DNA from: a virus | IMG/VR virus record: IMGVR_UViG_3300008267_010481 | Coordinates: 1 to 24,668 of that record | Reading direction: 5' to 3' (one strand) | Length of the DNA: 24,668 nucleotides | Part shown: in pieces, positions 14,234 to 21,057 of the stretch | Layout of the letters: every line of letters starts with the position of its first letter | Numbering within the stretch: the stretch's first letter is position 1 | Notes under the pieces: model-generated | What the model saw: the letters and a program-made list of their open reading frames with translations, nothing else | What the model was told of the DNA's origin: nothing | Databases searched by the model: none | Translations under genes and position numbers: made by a program

Positions 14234-15121
14234 ATGAAAAAAGCTTTAGTATTGGGTGCAGGTGGATTTATTGGCGGTCATCTCGTAACTAGACTCAAAA
14301 AAGAAGGTTACTGGGTACGTGGTGTAGACATTAAAGAACACGAATACAAAAAATCAGATGCTGATGAATTTTTTGTACTAGATCTCAGAAATTCAGATAA
14401 TGTTACCAGAGCATTTACCATAGACAGCATTACAGAAACATTTGATGAGGTCTATCAACTTGCAGCCGACATGGGTGGCGCAGGTTACATCTTTACCGGG
14501 GAGCATGATGCAGACGTGATGCATAACTCGGCAATGATTAATTTAAAACTGGATCCAGACAATCCCAAGTGCTCTGAAGATTCTGCTTATCCCGCTGCAC
14601 CCGACAGTGAATACGGTTGGGAAAAACTGTTCAGCGAACGTTTATACCTTGCCTATAACAGAAACTACGGGCTTCCAGTCAGAATTGGAAGATTCCATAA
14701 TATTTTTGGACCATATGGATCATGGAACAATGGAAAAGAAAAGGCACCTGCAGCAGTCTGCAGAAAAGTAGCTTTTTCTGAAGATGGTATTATTGAAATT
14801 TGGGGAGATGGAAAACAAACCCGTTCATTCCTCTATATTGATGACTGTTTAGATACTGTTCGTCGGTTTATGGAATCAGATTTTATGGGCCCGATGAACA
14901 TCGGGTCTGAGGAAATGATTTCCATAAATGGCTTGGCGGAACTGGTTATGGAAATTGCAGACAAAAAGCTAACAGTAAAAAATATACCAGGCCCAACCGG
15001 AGTAAGGGGAAGAAACTCGGACAACACTCTGATGAGAGAAAAATTATCTTGGTGTCCAACTCTCCCTCTTAAGCATGGTTTAGAAAAAACTTATTCTTGG
15101 ATTAATTCATTTAATAAATGA
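14234..15121 (+). CDS. GDP-mannose 3,5-epimerase-like protein with internal in-frame deletion
   Basis: A 295-residue extended SDR closely resembling GDP-mannose 3,5-epimerase-like proteins: GAGGFIGGHL at 8-17, VYQLAADMGGAGYI near 73-86, SAYPAAPDSEYGWEKLFSER near 117-136, RFHNIFGPYGSWNNGKEKAP, then EIWGDGKQTRSFLYIDDC. These enzymes convert GDP-mannose to GDP-L-galactose or GDP-L-gulose. In relatives, about 25 to 35 residues including an SSSACxYP segment (with the catalytic cysteine and SDR serine) lie between the HNSAMINL block and the LDPDNPKCSEDSAYP block. Here the two blocks are fused at about 14543-14551, with frame kept. As written the product should be inactive. It is also richer in G/C than its neighbours (34 of 60 at 14461-14520), suggesting separate acquisition. 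Confidence 0.85.
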   Translation: MKKALVLGAGGFIGGHLVTRLKKEGYWVRGVDIKEHEYKKSDADEFFVLDLRNSDNVTRAFTIDSITETFDEVYQLAADMGGAGYIFTGEHDADVMHNSAMINLKLDPDNPKCSEDSAYPAAPDSEYGWEKLFSERLYLAYNRNYGLPVRIGRFHNIFGPYGSWNNGKEKAPAAVCRKVAFSEDGIIEIWGDGKQTRSFLYIDDCLDTVRRFMESDFMGPMNIGSEEMISINGLAELVMEIADKKLTVKNIPGPTGVRGRNSDNTLMREKLSWCPTLPLKHGLEKTYSWINSFNK

Positions 15122-15128
15122 GACTATA

Positions 15129-15695
15129 ATGAATATAGTTCAAATAGGTGCAAACAGAGCAGACGATGATTTGACGGCTTTAATTTTTGATAAACAGCCA
15201 AAAAAATTTATAATAGTTGAACCAATGCACATTCATAATGAAGCGTTGCTGGCTTGTTATGATTGGATTGAAAATAAAATTATAGAAAATATTGCTATAA
15301 CTGATGATTTGGTAGATAAAATAAATTTTTATTATCATATTGACGACGGCCCAAAATATGAAGTTGCATCACTGGATCCAAAACATATATTGAAACATAG
15401 GTATTCATCAGATGGAATAAAAAAAATAGAAGTTCCATGTTTAACTATTAATAAATTGCTAGAAAAACACAATATCAATACTGTTGATATTCTTTTTGTA
15501 GATTGTGAAGGGTTAGATGATACCATAATAAAAGCAATTGATTTTACAAAATTTAAAATTTATAAAATTTATTTTGAAAATCTTCATTTAAAAACCGACT
15601 TGAATACGTTTTTAAGTGATAAAGGATATGAAATAAATAAAAATGTAGGACAACATGGTTGGATGAATTTAGCAATATTAAAAAAGGAACTTTGA
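15129..15695 (+). CDS. FkbM-type SAM-dependent methyltransferase
   Basis: A 188-residue protein with the FkbM/Methyltransf_21 pattern: NIVQIGANRADDD at the N-terminus (reduced SAM loop), FIIVEPMHIHNEAL as the acidic strand-2 segment, VASLDPKHIL, VPCLTINKLLEKH and VDILFVDCEGLDDTIIKAIDF near 117-137. FkbM-type enzymes often O-methylate sugars or polyketide hydroxyls and are frequent in capsule and O-antigen clusters. It follows the epimerase by seven bases without a strong Shine-Dalgarno, and its stop overlaps the next ATG (TGATG). The acceptor is unknown. Confidence 0.85.
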   Translation: MNIVQIGANRADDDLTALIFDKQPKKFIIVEPMHIHNEALLACYDWIENKIIENIAITDDLVDKINFYYHIDDGPKYEVASLDPKHILKHRYSSDGIKKIEVPCLTINKLLEKHNINTVDILFVDCEGLDDTIIKAIDFTKFKIYKIYFENLHLKTDLNTFLSDKGYEINKNVGQHGWMNLAILKKEL

Positions 15696-16279
15696 TGGAT
15701 CATTTTTATCAAGAAAGTACATTTGGAGAAAACTGGTTTGATTATCCAAATTTATATAAAAAAATTGTAAATTTAGCAAAAGAAAATAGCCATTTTGTAG
15801 AGGTCGGTTCATGGAAGGGCCGCAGTGCATCTTATATGGCTGTAGAAATTATAAATTCTGGAAAAAATATTAAATTTGACTGTGTTGATACTTGGTCAGG
15901 AACCAATGATCCAAATGAAAAAGAGTCTACACCGGAGTATCGTAACGAGCCAACCATATTAAACGATACTTTATTTGATTTATTTTTGAGCAATACCAAT
16001 AAAGTTTCGCATGCAATTAATCCAGTAAGAAAGGCTTCAACCGAAGCAGCCGCATTGTATGAAAACAATTCTTTAGATTTTGTATTTATTGACGCGTGTC
16101 ATACGTATGATTGTGTGACCGCTGATATAAAAGCATGGCTTCCAAAAATCAAAGAAGGTGGTATTTTGGCTGGACATGATATTGGATATGGTCCAGTTAC
16201 AAGAGCCATCCTTGAAAATTTAGAAAATTGTGAACAAGATGGTTCTTGTTGGGTTTATTATAAAATAAATAATAGATAA
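15695..16279 (+). CDS. Class I SAM-dependent methyltransferase (Methyltransf_24-like)
   Basis: A 194-residue protein from ATG 15695, in a TGATG overlap with the FkbM gene and preceded by AAAAGGAA; a longer in-frame start at 15659 lies inside the previous gene and is less likely. It has HFVEVGSWKGRSASYMAVEI near 35-54 (SAM loop), FDCVDTWSG (acidic strand 2), SLDFVFIDACHTYDCVTADI near 126-145 and IKEGGILAGHDIG. The pattern fits Methyltransf_24-type proteins common in glycan clusters. It is the third methyltransferase of the island and is distinct in sequence from the one at 12897. Confidence 0.82.
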   Translation: MDHFYQESTFGENWFDYPNLYKKIVNLAKENSHFVEVGSWKGRSASYMAVEIINSGKNIKFDCVDTWSGTNDPNEKESTPEYRNEPTILNDTLFDLFLSNTNKVSHAINPVRKASTEAAALYENNSLDFVFIDACHTYDCVTADIKAWLPKIKEGGILAGHDIGYGPVTRAILENLENCEQDGSCWVYYKINNR

Positions 16280-16287
16280 AAAATTAT

Positions 16288-17193
16288 ATGAAATATCTAG
16301 TTACTGGTGGCTGTGGATTTATTGGTTCCAATGCTGTTGATTATCTTGTAAATCAAGGACATACCGTTGTTGTGATTGATAATTTATCATCAGATGTTCA
16401 TGATGTTTTTTACTTTAACAACAAAGCATCATATCATCATTATGATGTATTGGATTATGTAATGTGTTCAGATGTTTTTAATAAACATAAACCAGATGTG
16501 GTGTTGCATTTTGCAGCAGAGGCCAGAATACAAAATTGCATAGAAGATCCACAAAAAGCTTTTGAAGTTAATTCTATGGGAACATTGAATATGTTGGCTT
16601 TGTGCAAAAAATATTCAGTAAAAAAATTAATTTTGTCAAGCACATCAGCAATATATGGTAACTCAAGCCAACAACAGACTGAAAGTGCACAACCAGATTG
16701 TTTGAACCCATATTCTTTGAGTAAACTTCACGCCGAAGATTCTTGTCGGATGTATAGTAAACTATATGCGGTGGAAACAATTTGTTTAAGATATTTTAAT
16801 GTTTATGGACCACGAAATCCATCAAAAGGGCAGTATGCCCCAGTAATTGGTATTTTTAAGAGACAAAAAAACTCAGGAGAAAATCTGACCATTGTCGGTG
16901 ACGGAAATCAAACTAGAGACTTTGTGCATGTCTTAGATGTAGTTAAAGCAAATTATTATTTTAGCTTATCGCAAAACCAATATGGTGGAGATGTATTTAA
17001 TGTTGGTACCGGAAAGTCATACAGCATAAATGATATAGCAAATAAAATAGAACCAGACATTACAAAACACATGCATATGCCAGCCAGACTGGGAGAATGC
17101 AGAGATACAAAGGCTCATATTAAAAAAATTGAGTCTGCTTTATCTTGGAAACCGACTATTGATTTGATAGAATGTCTTGACAATGATAATTAA
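16288..17193 (+). CDS. UDP-glucose 4-epimerase-like SDR
   Basis: A 301-residue GalE-like extended SDR: GGCGFIGSNAVDYL at 7-20 (NAD loop), VVVIDNLSS, VVLHFAAEARIQNCIEDP, LILSSTSAIYGNS with the catalytic serine region, YSLSKLHAED with the Tyr-Lys pair, LRYFNVYGPRNP and GDGNQTRDFVHVLDV. It probably interconverts UDP-glucose/galactose or the N-acetyl forms. The C-terminus after LSWKPTID is short and ends in Asp-Asn-Asp-Asn, and the following promoter's -35 overlaps these last codons. No Shine-Dalgarno is visible before the ATG. It is the last gene of the island. Confidence 0.87.
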   Translation: MKYLVTGGCGFIGSNAVDYLVNQGHTVVVIDNLSSDVHDVFYFNNKASYHHYDVLDYVMCSDVFNKHKPDVVLHFAAEARIQNCIEDPQKAFEVNSMGTLNMLALCKKYSVKKLILSSTSAIYGNSSQQQTESAQPDCLNPYSLSKLHAEDSCRMYSKLYAVETICLRYFNVYGPRNPSKGQYAPVIGIFKRQKNSGENLTIVGDGNQTRDFVHVLDVVKANYYFSLSQNQYGGDVFNVGTGKSYSINDIANKIEPDITKHMHMPARLGECRDTKAHIKKIESALSWKPTIDLIECLDNDN

Positions 17194-17204
17194 AGTGATA
17201 TAAT
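17177..17204 (+). promoter_or_regulatory. Consensus sigma-70 promoter for gene 55
   Basis: TTGACA (17177-17182), a 16-base spacer and TATAAT (17199-17204) are both perfect consensus hexamers. Six bases separate the -10 from the GTG start of gene 55, so the expected first transcribed base is at or within a base or two of that codon. The -35 lies inside the end of the epimerase gene. Host polymerase could thus express the late sigma factor and the replication genes downstream without phage factors. Confidence 0.85.
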
Positions 17205-17210
17205 AATATT

Positions 17211-17780
17211 GTGAAAAAGCCAAAAAAGAAGAAATCAAAGCCATCTGATGCTGATTACGTAGACAATCAAGCTCTGTATGATGCTTTAGTAGAATATCGA
17301 AAAAAGTGCAAGGAAGCAGAGAATTCCGGAAGAAAGAAGCCAAAAGTAACGGATTATCTGGGAGAATGCATATTAAAGATAGCTACTAGACTTTCATACA
17401 GACCAAATTTTGCAAATTATCCTTACAGAGAAGAGATGGTGTCTGATGCAGTGTTAAACTGCATAACATACATCGACAACTTTGATCCAAAGAAGTCAAC
17501 CAGCCCGTTTGGGTACCTAACCCAAATATGCTGGTTTTCTTTTGTAAGGATAATAAACAAGGAAAAAAAAGAAAAGTATACTCAGTATAAGTTTGCAGAA
17601 CAGCAGAACAACAAAGATTTTCAAAATTGGTTTAATGAAATCTATGCTGGTGTTGACATTGGAAGAAAAGATTTCTTTGGTCTGACAGACTCAGATATGG
17701 AAAGATTTGACATAATGTGTGCTCCCAAATCTCCAATAAAGAGAAAACGAAGATCCAAAAAAGAGCTTTTTGATCTATGA
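17211..17780 (+). CDS. 55: Late-transcription sigma factor gp55
   Basis: A 189-residue T4 gp55-type sigma factor, which directs host RNA polymerase to TATAAATA late promoters and works with gp45 clamp and gp33. Similarity to T4 gp55 (185 residues) is clearest in the middle: SYRPNFANYPYREEMVSDAV then NCITYIDNFDPKKSTSPFGY, then LTQICWFSFVRIINKEKKEK (T4: [49 protein letters not shown]). The N-terminus is very Lys-rich and the C-terminus is basic (SPIKRKRRSKKELFDL). The start is GTG 17211; there is no other ATG or GTG before the conserved domain that would keep it intact, and no Shine-Dalgarno, consistent with a leaderless mRNA. Its stop overlaps the gene 47 ATG. Confidence 0.93.
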   Translation: MKKPKKKKSKPSDADYVDNQALYDALVEYRKKCKEAENSGRKKPKVTDYLGECILKIATRLSYRPNFANYPYREEMVSDAVLNCITYIDNFDPKKSTSPFGYLTQICWFSFVRIINKEKKEKYTQYKFAEQQNNKDFQNWFNEIYAGVDIGRKDFFGLTDSDMERFDIMCAPKSPIKRKRRSKKELFDL

Positions 17781-18823
17781 AAGCAGTCATATTAAATGAC
17801 ACGCACTTCGGGTATAAGGCAGACTCCCCGATTGTACTTGAATACTTTTTAAAGTTTTTTGAAGAACAGTTGTTTCCCTATTTAAAGGAAAACAACATCA
17901 AGACCATTTTTCATCTTGGTGATGTTTTTGACAGAAGAAAGTATATAAACTTTCGTACTCTCAATATGGTTAGAACTAGGTTCATGGAACCACTGCGTGA
18001 CATGGGAATAAAATGCATAGCTATTTGCGGAAACCATGACACGTATTACAAAAACAACAATAGAGTAAATTCATTGGATGAATTGGTTTCACAATATGCA
18101 AACTGGGAAATCTATTCGGAACCTGCGGTAATAAATACCGCAGCTGGTTGTGTTGCTTTGCTTCCATGGATCAATCCGGAAAATGAAGACGCTGCTGCTA
18201 AATTTATTTCTGAGACAACTTGCAGCGTTCTTCTCAGCCATCTTGAGCTTTGCGGCTTTCAAAGCATTCGTGGTATTTTTATAGAACAGGGGTATGATGC
18301 AAAACACTTTGGAAAGTTTGATTATGTACTTACCGGTCATTATCACGTTAAGTCTAGTCGTGATAATATCCATTACTTGGGTACGCAATATCAAATGGCT
18401 TTTTCAGATGTTTGGGAGCCGAAGGGATTCCACGTATTTGATTTTTCGTCTAGAGAACTTGTATTCATCGAAAATCCTAGAAAACTTTTCTATACGTTTG
18501 ATTATAATGAAGACGAACCAGAAAAGCTGGACTATTCGGTATTCAAGGATTGCTACGTCAAGATCTTTGTCAAGAAGCGCACGAAGGCTGCGCCGTTTGA
18601 AAAATACATGGACAAATTCTATGAAGCGGGCGTGGCAGAGCTTGCCGTCACCGAAGAAGTTAGTGCAAATCCTGAACTCGTTGCGGTGGACGTGCACAAG
18701 GACACTCTACAGTTACTACATGAGGAACTTGGAACCATTAACGAGAAGTCAATCGACAAGCAAATACTTGCCAAGATAATAGACGACGCGTATAATAGTG
18801 CACTGTCAAAGGATGAAGAGTGA
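17777..18823 (+). CDS. 47: Recombination endonuclease subunit gp47 (Mre11/SbcD-like)
   Basis: A 348-residue calcineurin-like nuclease, close in length to T4 gp47 (339). With gp46 it resects DNA ends for recombination-dependent replication and helps degrade host DNA. Metal-binding motifs of the Mre11 family are all visible: NDTHFG (D8, H10), LGDVFDRR (D49), CGNHDTYY (N86, H87, D88), a LLSHLE segment and TGHYHVKS near 194-201. The C-terminal third is the variable capping region. ATG 17777 overlaps the gene 55 stop (ATGA), and its own stop overlaps the gene 46 start (GTGA), so the three genes are probably translationally coupled. Confidence 0.96.
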   Translation: MKAVILNDTHFGYKADSPIVLEYFLKFFEEQLFPYLKENNIKTIFHLGDVFDRRKYINFRTLNMVRTRFMEPLRDMGIKCIAICGNHDTYYKNNNRVNSLDELVSQYANWEIYSEPAVINTAAGCVALLPWINPENEDAAAKFISETTCSVLLSHLELCGFQSIRGIFIEQGYDAKHFGKFDYVLTGHYHVKSSRDNIHYLGTQYQMAFSDVWEPKGFHVFDFSSRELVFIENPRKLFYTFDYNEDEPEKLDYSVFKDCYVKIFVKKRTKAAPFEKYMDKFYEAGVAELAVTEEVSANPELVAVDVHKDTLQLLHEELGTINEKSIDKQILAKIIDDAYNSALSKDEE

Positions 18824-20541
18824 TTGAATTTTTAACTGTTCGCTTCAAAAACTTCGGATCGTTCGGCAACAACTTTTCCGAAATAGATCTCAACACACGA
18901 AAGACTACGCTTGTAACCGGGACCAATGGACACGGAAAGTCTTTTGCGTTGCTTGATTCCCTTTGCTTTGGATTGTTCGGTAAGCCATTCCGTCCCATCA
19001 ACATTCCGCAACTAGTCAACAGCGTAAACGCAAAGGGCTGTGTGGTTGAGATAGAATTCAACAAGGCTGGATCGCATTATCTGGTTCGCCGTGGACTTTC
19101 TCCAAAAATATTTGAAATACACAAGAATGGAGAAATGATAGACCAGAATGCCAAGACAAAAGACTACCAAGAAATGTTCGAGGAACAGATTCTTGGCTTT
19201 GACTATTCTGCTTTCAAACAAGTAGTAATTCTTGGCAAGTCAAACTTTATTCCCTTCATGCAATTGACTCCTGCAGAGCGCAGGAAGATCATAGAAGGTC
19301 TTCTGGATCTTGATATCCTTGCAGACATGAATCAATATGTCAAAGGGCAGCTGGGGTCGCTTAAGGTCAGTATAGCAGAGAATGAATCTCTGGTTAAGAT
19401 CTCACATGAAAAGATCAAGGCACAGAAACAATTCATTGAGCAGGTAAAGAGTCACAATGCTGATGACATCAAGGCCATTGATGAAAAAATTGAATCATTC
19501 GAAGGCAATATTAAACTCAGCAAATCAGAAAAAAATGAGTTTGACAAACAACTGGAAAAACTTTTAGGAGAACAATCAAAGCATCAAAAAATTGTCCAGT
19601 CCCTAAAAGATGTTCCTTTGATGTTGGCCAAGACAGAGGCACTTGAAACCACACTGAAGGAAGAAATAGAGTCGTTGAAGACATCTGCAACATGCAAGTG
19701 CTGTGGGCAGGAGCTTCCGATAGAACAAAAGCAAAAGCATATCCAGGATAAACAAACCAAACTATTGGAATGCCAAAAGGCAATAAAGATTGCCCAAGAC
19801 AAAAACCAAAAACTTATCGATGCCCAAAGTCAATATAATTCCTATAAAGAAGAAATTGACACAATGAATAATGATATCTTGGGAATTAATTATAGAATCG
19901 GCAACGGAGAAGAGAACGTAAAGAGACTGCAGAAAGAAAAGAAAGACAAGCAATTGTCGAGCAACATATCTTCTTTGGAAGAAAGTCTGCGTAAATCTGA
20001 ATCCGAAAAACAAGAACTGGCTAATACCTTACAGACCCTTATTAATGAACAAATTCACTACGATGTTGTCTATGATATCCTCAAGGATGGTGGTCTTAAA
20101 AGCCGCATTATCAAACATTATGTTCCCATCATCAATGGACTCGTCAACAAGTTCCTTGGAAAGCTTAACCTCTATGTTGACTTCACCATCGATGAGGAAT
20201 TCAAGGAAACAATCAAGTCTCGGTACAGAGATGCATTCTCATATTCCTCTTTCTCTGAGGGAGAGAAGCAGCGTATCGATCTGGCCATATTGTTGACATG
20301 GCGCGAGGTTGCCAAGATGAAGAACAGCCTGAACTGCAACCTATTGATCTTTGATGAGATCTTGGATTCCTCTCTGGATGCCTCTGGTACGGAATCTTTC
20401 CTGAAGCTCTTGAACAAGATGAAGAACAAATGTTCAATTTTTATCATTAGCCATAAAGCAGATGCATTGGTTGACAAATTTGATTCTTCCATGCAGTTTG
20501 AAAAGAAAAACAATTTTTCAAAGATAAAGGCAAATATCTAA
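18820..20541 (+). CDS. 46: Recombination ATPase subunit gp46 (Rad50/SbcC-like)
   Basis: A 573-residue SMC-like ATPase, matching T4 gp46 (560). It partners gp47. Walker A is GTNGHGKS at 34-41; the Q-loop region follows near FKQVVILGKSNF. Two long charged coiled-coil arms flank a zinc-hook-like CKCC near 292-295, where dimers would join. The ABC signature is SFSEGEKQRIDLAILLTW near 477-494 and Walker B with the catalytic Glu is LLIFDEIL near 508-515, followed by DSSLDASG and the switch SHKAD. The start is GTG in a GTGA overlap with gene 47; the protein then begins IEFLTVRFKNFGSFG, as expected for Rad50-like N-termini. Confidence 0.96.
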   Translation: MIEFLTVRFKNFGSFGNNFSEIDLNTRKTTLVTGTNGHGKSFALLDSLCFGLFGKPFRPINIPQLVNSVNAKGCVVEIEFNKAGSHYLVRRGLSPKIFEIHKNGEMIDQNAKTKDYQEMFEEQILGFDYSAFKQVVILGKSNFIPFMQLTPAERRKIIEGLLDLDILADMNQYVKGQLGSLKVSIAENESLVKISHEKIKAQKQFIEQVKSHNADDIKAIDEKIESFEGNIKLSKSEKNEFDKQLEKLLGEQSKHQKIVQSLKDVPLMLAKTEALETTLKEEIESLKTSATCKCCGQELPIEQKQKHIQDKQTKLLECQKAIKIAQDKNQKLIDAQSQYNSYKEEIDTMNNDILGINYRIGNGEENVKRLQKEKKDKQLSSNISSLEESLRKSESEKQELANTLQTLINEQIHYDVVYDILKDGGLKSRIIKHYVPIINGLVNKFLGKLNLYVDFTIDEEFKETIKSRYRDAFSYSSFSEGEKQRIDLAILLTWREVAKMKNSLNCNLLIFDEILDSSLDASGTESFLKLLNKMKNKCSIFIISHKADALVDKFDSSMQFEKKNNFSKIKANI

Positions 20542-20544
20542 ATA
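20537..20544 (+). promoter_or_regulatory. Late-promoter-like box before the small CBM-like gene
   Basis: TCTAAATA matches the late consensus TATAAATA at seven of eight positions and overlaps the gene 46 stop codon. Seven bases separate it from the ATG at 20552, a spacing close to the five bases seen at the tail tube gene. Confidence 0.4.
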
Positions 20545-20551
20545 TTTGTAA

Positions 20552-20836
20552 ATGTTCAGAGGAAAATACAAAACCAAAAACCAGTATGGCCAACCCATCT
20601 TTTATCAAAAAGGGGATGCGGTACTGGATCAAGGAAAAGTATATTCCTGTCTGGTTAGCACAAATTTTAGTCCACTTCAACAACCAACGAGCTGGAAAAT
20701 TACAGATATTTCCAACCCATATGGTGGAGCAAATCCACCGATCAATCCAATTGAAAATCAAATTTGGATTTCCGACAGCGGAATCTCTTACATTTATTAC
20801 AAAGATTCCAATGGTTATCAGTGGATTGAAACTTGA
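20552..20836 (+). CDS. Small carbohydrate-binding-like (CBM5/12-type) protein, possible virion component
   Basis: A 94-residue protein. The N-terminal half, IFYQKGDAVLDQGKVYSCL followed by QQPTSWKI, resembles CBM5/12-type chitin-binding modules found in phage fibres and other virion proteins (pattern: Y..GD.V..xGxxYxC...PxxxxxW). The C-terminal half, NQIWISDSGISYIYYKD then YQWIE, resembles a short aromatic-rich end seen on several phage structural proteins. No Shine-Dalgarno precedes the ATG; a late-type box lies seven bases upstream. Placement between genes 46 and 45 separates it from structural genes. An overlapping frame at 20586-20870 is open too but lacks recognisable features. Confidence 0.6.
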   Translation: MFRGKYKTKNQYGQPIFYQKGDAVLDQGKVYSCLVSTNFSPLQQPTSWKITDISNPYGGANPPINPIENQIWISDSGISYIYYKDSNGYQWIET

Positions 20837-20860
20837 TTTAAAAAATACTGAGGTTATAAT
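20833..20860 (+). promoter_or_regulatory. Sigma-70-type promoter before the 50-residue gene
   Basis: TTGATT (20833-20838), a 16-base spacer and a perfect TATAAT (20855-20860) lie directly before the small gene, with six bases between the -10 and its ATG at 20867. This is the same geometry as at gene 55. It could also feed genes 45, 44, 62 and regA. Confidence 0.7.
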
Positions 20861-20866
20861 ACCATC

Positions 20867-21019
20867 ATGAATGAAGATAGTTTTGAAAAGTTTACTAATC
20901 GCCGTAAGAACAAGCCAACGGGGTTTAGCAAAAAGCAACAGAAAAGAAGCATTCGTGGAAATAGACACGAGCAAAAGCAAAAATTGAACGACTCTATGTA
21001 TAGAAAAGACATTGACTAA
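20867..21019 (+). CDS. Small basic protein of unknown function
   Basis: A 50-residue frame from ATG 20867 to TAA 21017-21019, starting MNEDSFEKFTNRRKNKPTGF and ending with SMYRKDID. It is strongly basic with many Lys, Arg and Gln, few hydrophobic residues and no membrane segment. I do not recognise a family. Support comes from its fit exactly between two genes (30 bases after the CBM-like gene, followed by gene 45), a good promoter directly upstream and no competing frame. In T4 small genes also lie between 46 and 45, including the RNA polymerase-binding protein gene rpbA, but I see no clear similarity to it. Nucleic-acid or polymerase binding would be a guess. Confidence 0.6.
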   Translation: MNEDSFEKFTNRRKNKPTGFSKKQQKRSIRGNRHEQKQKLNDSMYRKDID

Positions 21020-21039
21020 TCTACAGAAAGATTTATATT
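21012..21039 (+). promoter_or_regulatory. Sigma-70-type promoter before gene 45
   Basis: TTGACT (21012-21017), a 16-base spacer and TATATT (21034-21039) form another promoter of the same shape. The -10 abuts an ATG at 21040, so transcription would start near 21046, downstream of that ATG. This favours the second in-frame ATG at 21058 as the start for transcripts from here. Confidence 0.55.
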
Positions 21040-21057
21040 ATGAACACTGTGACCAAA

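Noticed and set aside
16255-16287. AT-rich run before the last epimerase as a late promoter
   Set aside because: It contains AATAAATAAT strings but no good match to TATAAATA at a sensible distance, and the surroundings are uniformly AT-rich.
18294-18779. 161-residue plus-strand frame inside gene 47
   Set aside because: Gene 47 shows continuous homology in its own frame across this stretch; the alternative is Ser/Arg-rich and off-frame.
20586-20870. Alternative 94-residue frame overlapping the CBM-like gene
   Set aside because: It overlaps almost all of the 20552 frame, which has the recognisable CBM-like pattern; this one has no motif and runs into the next gene's start.
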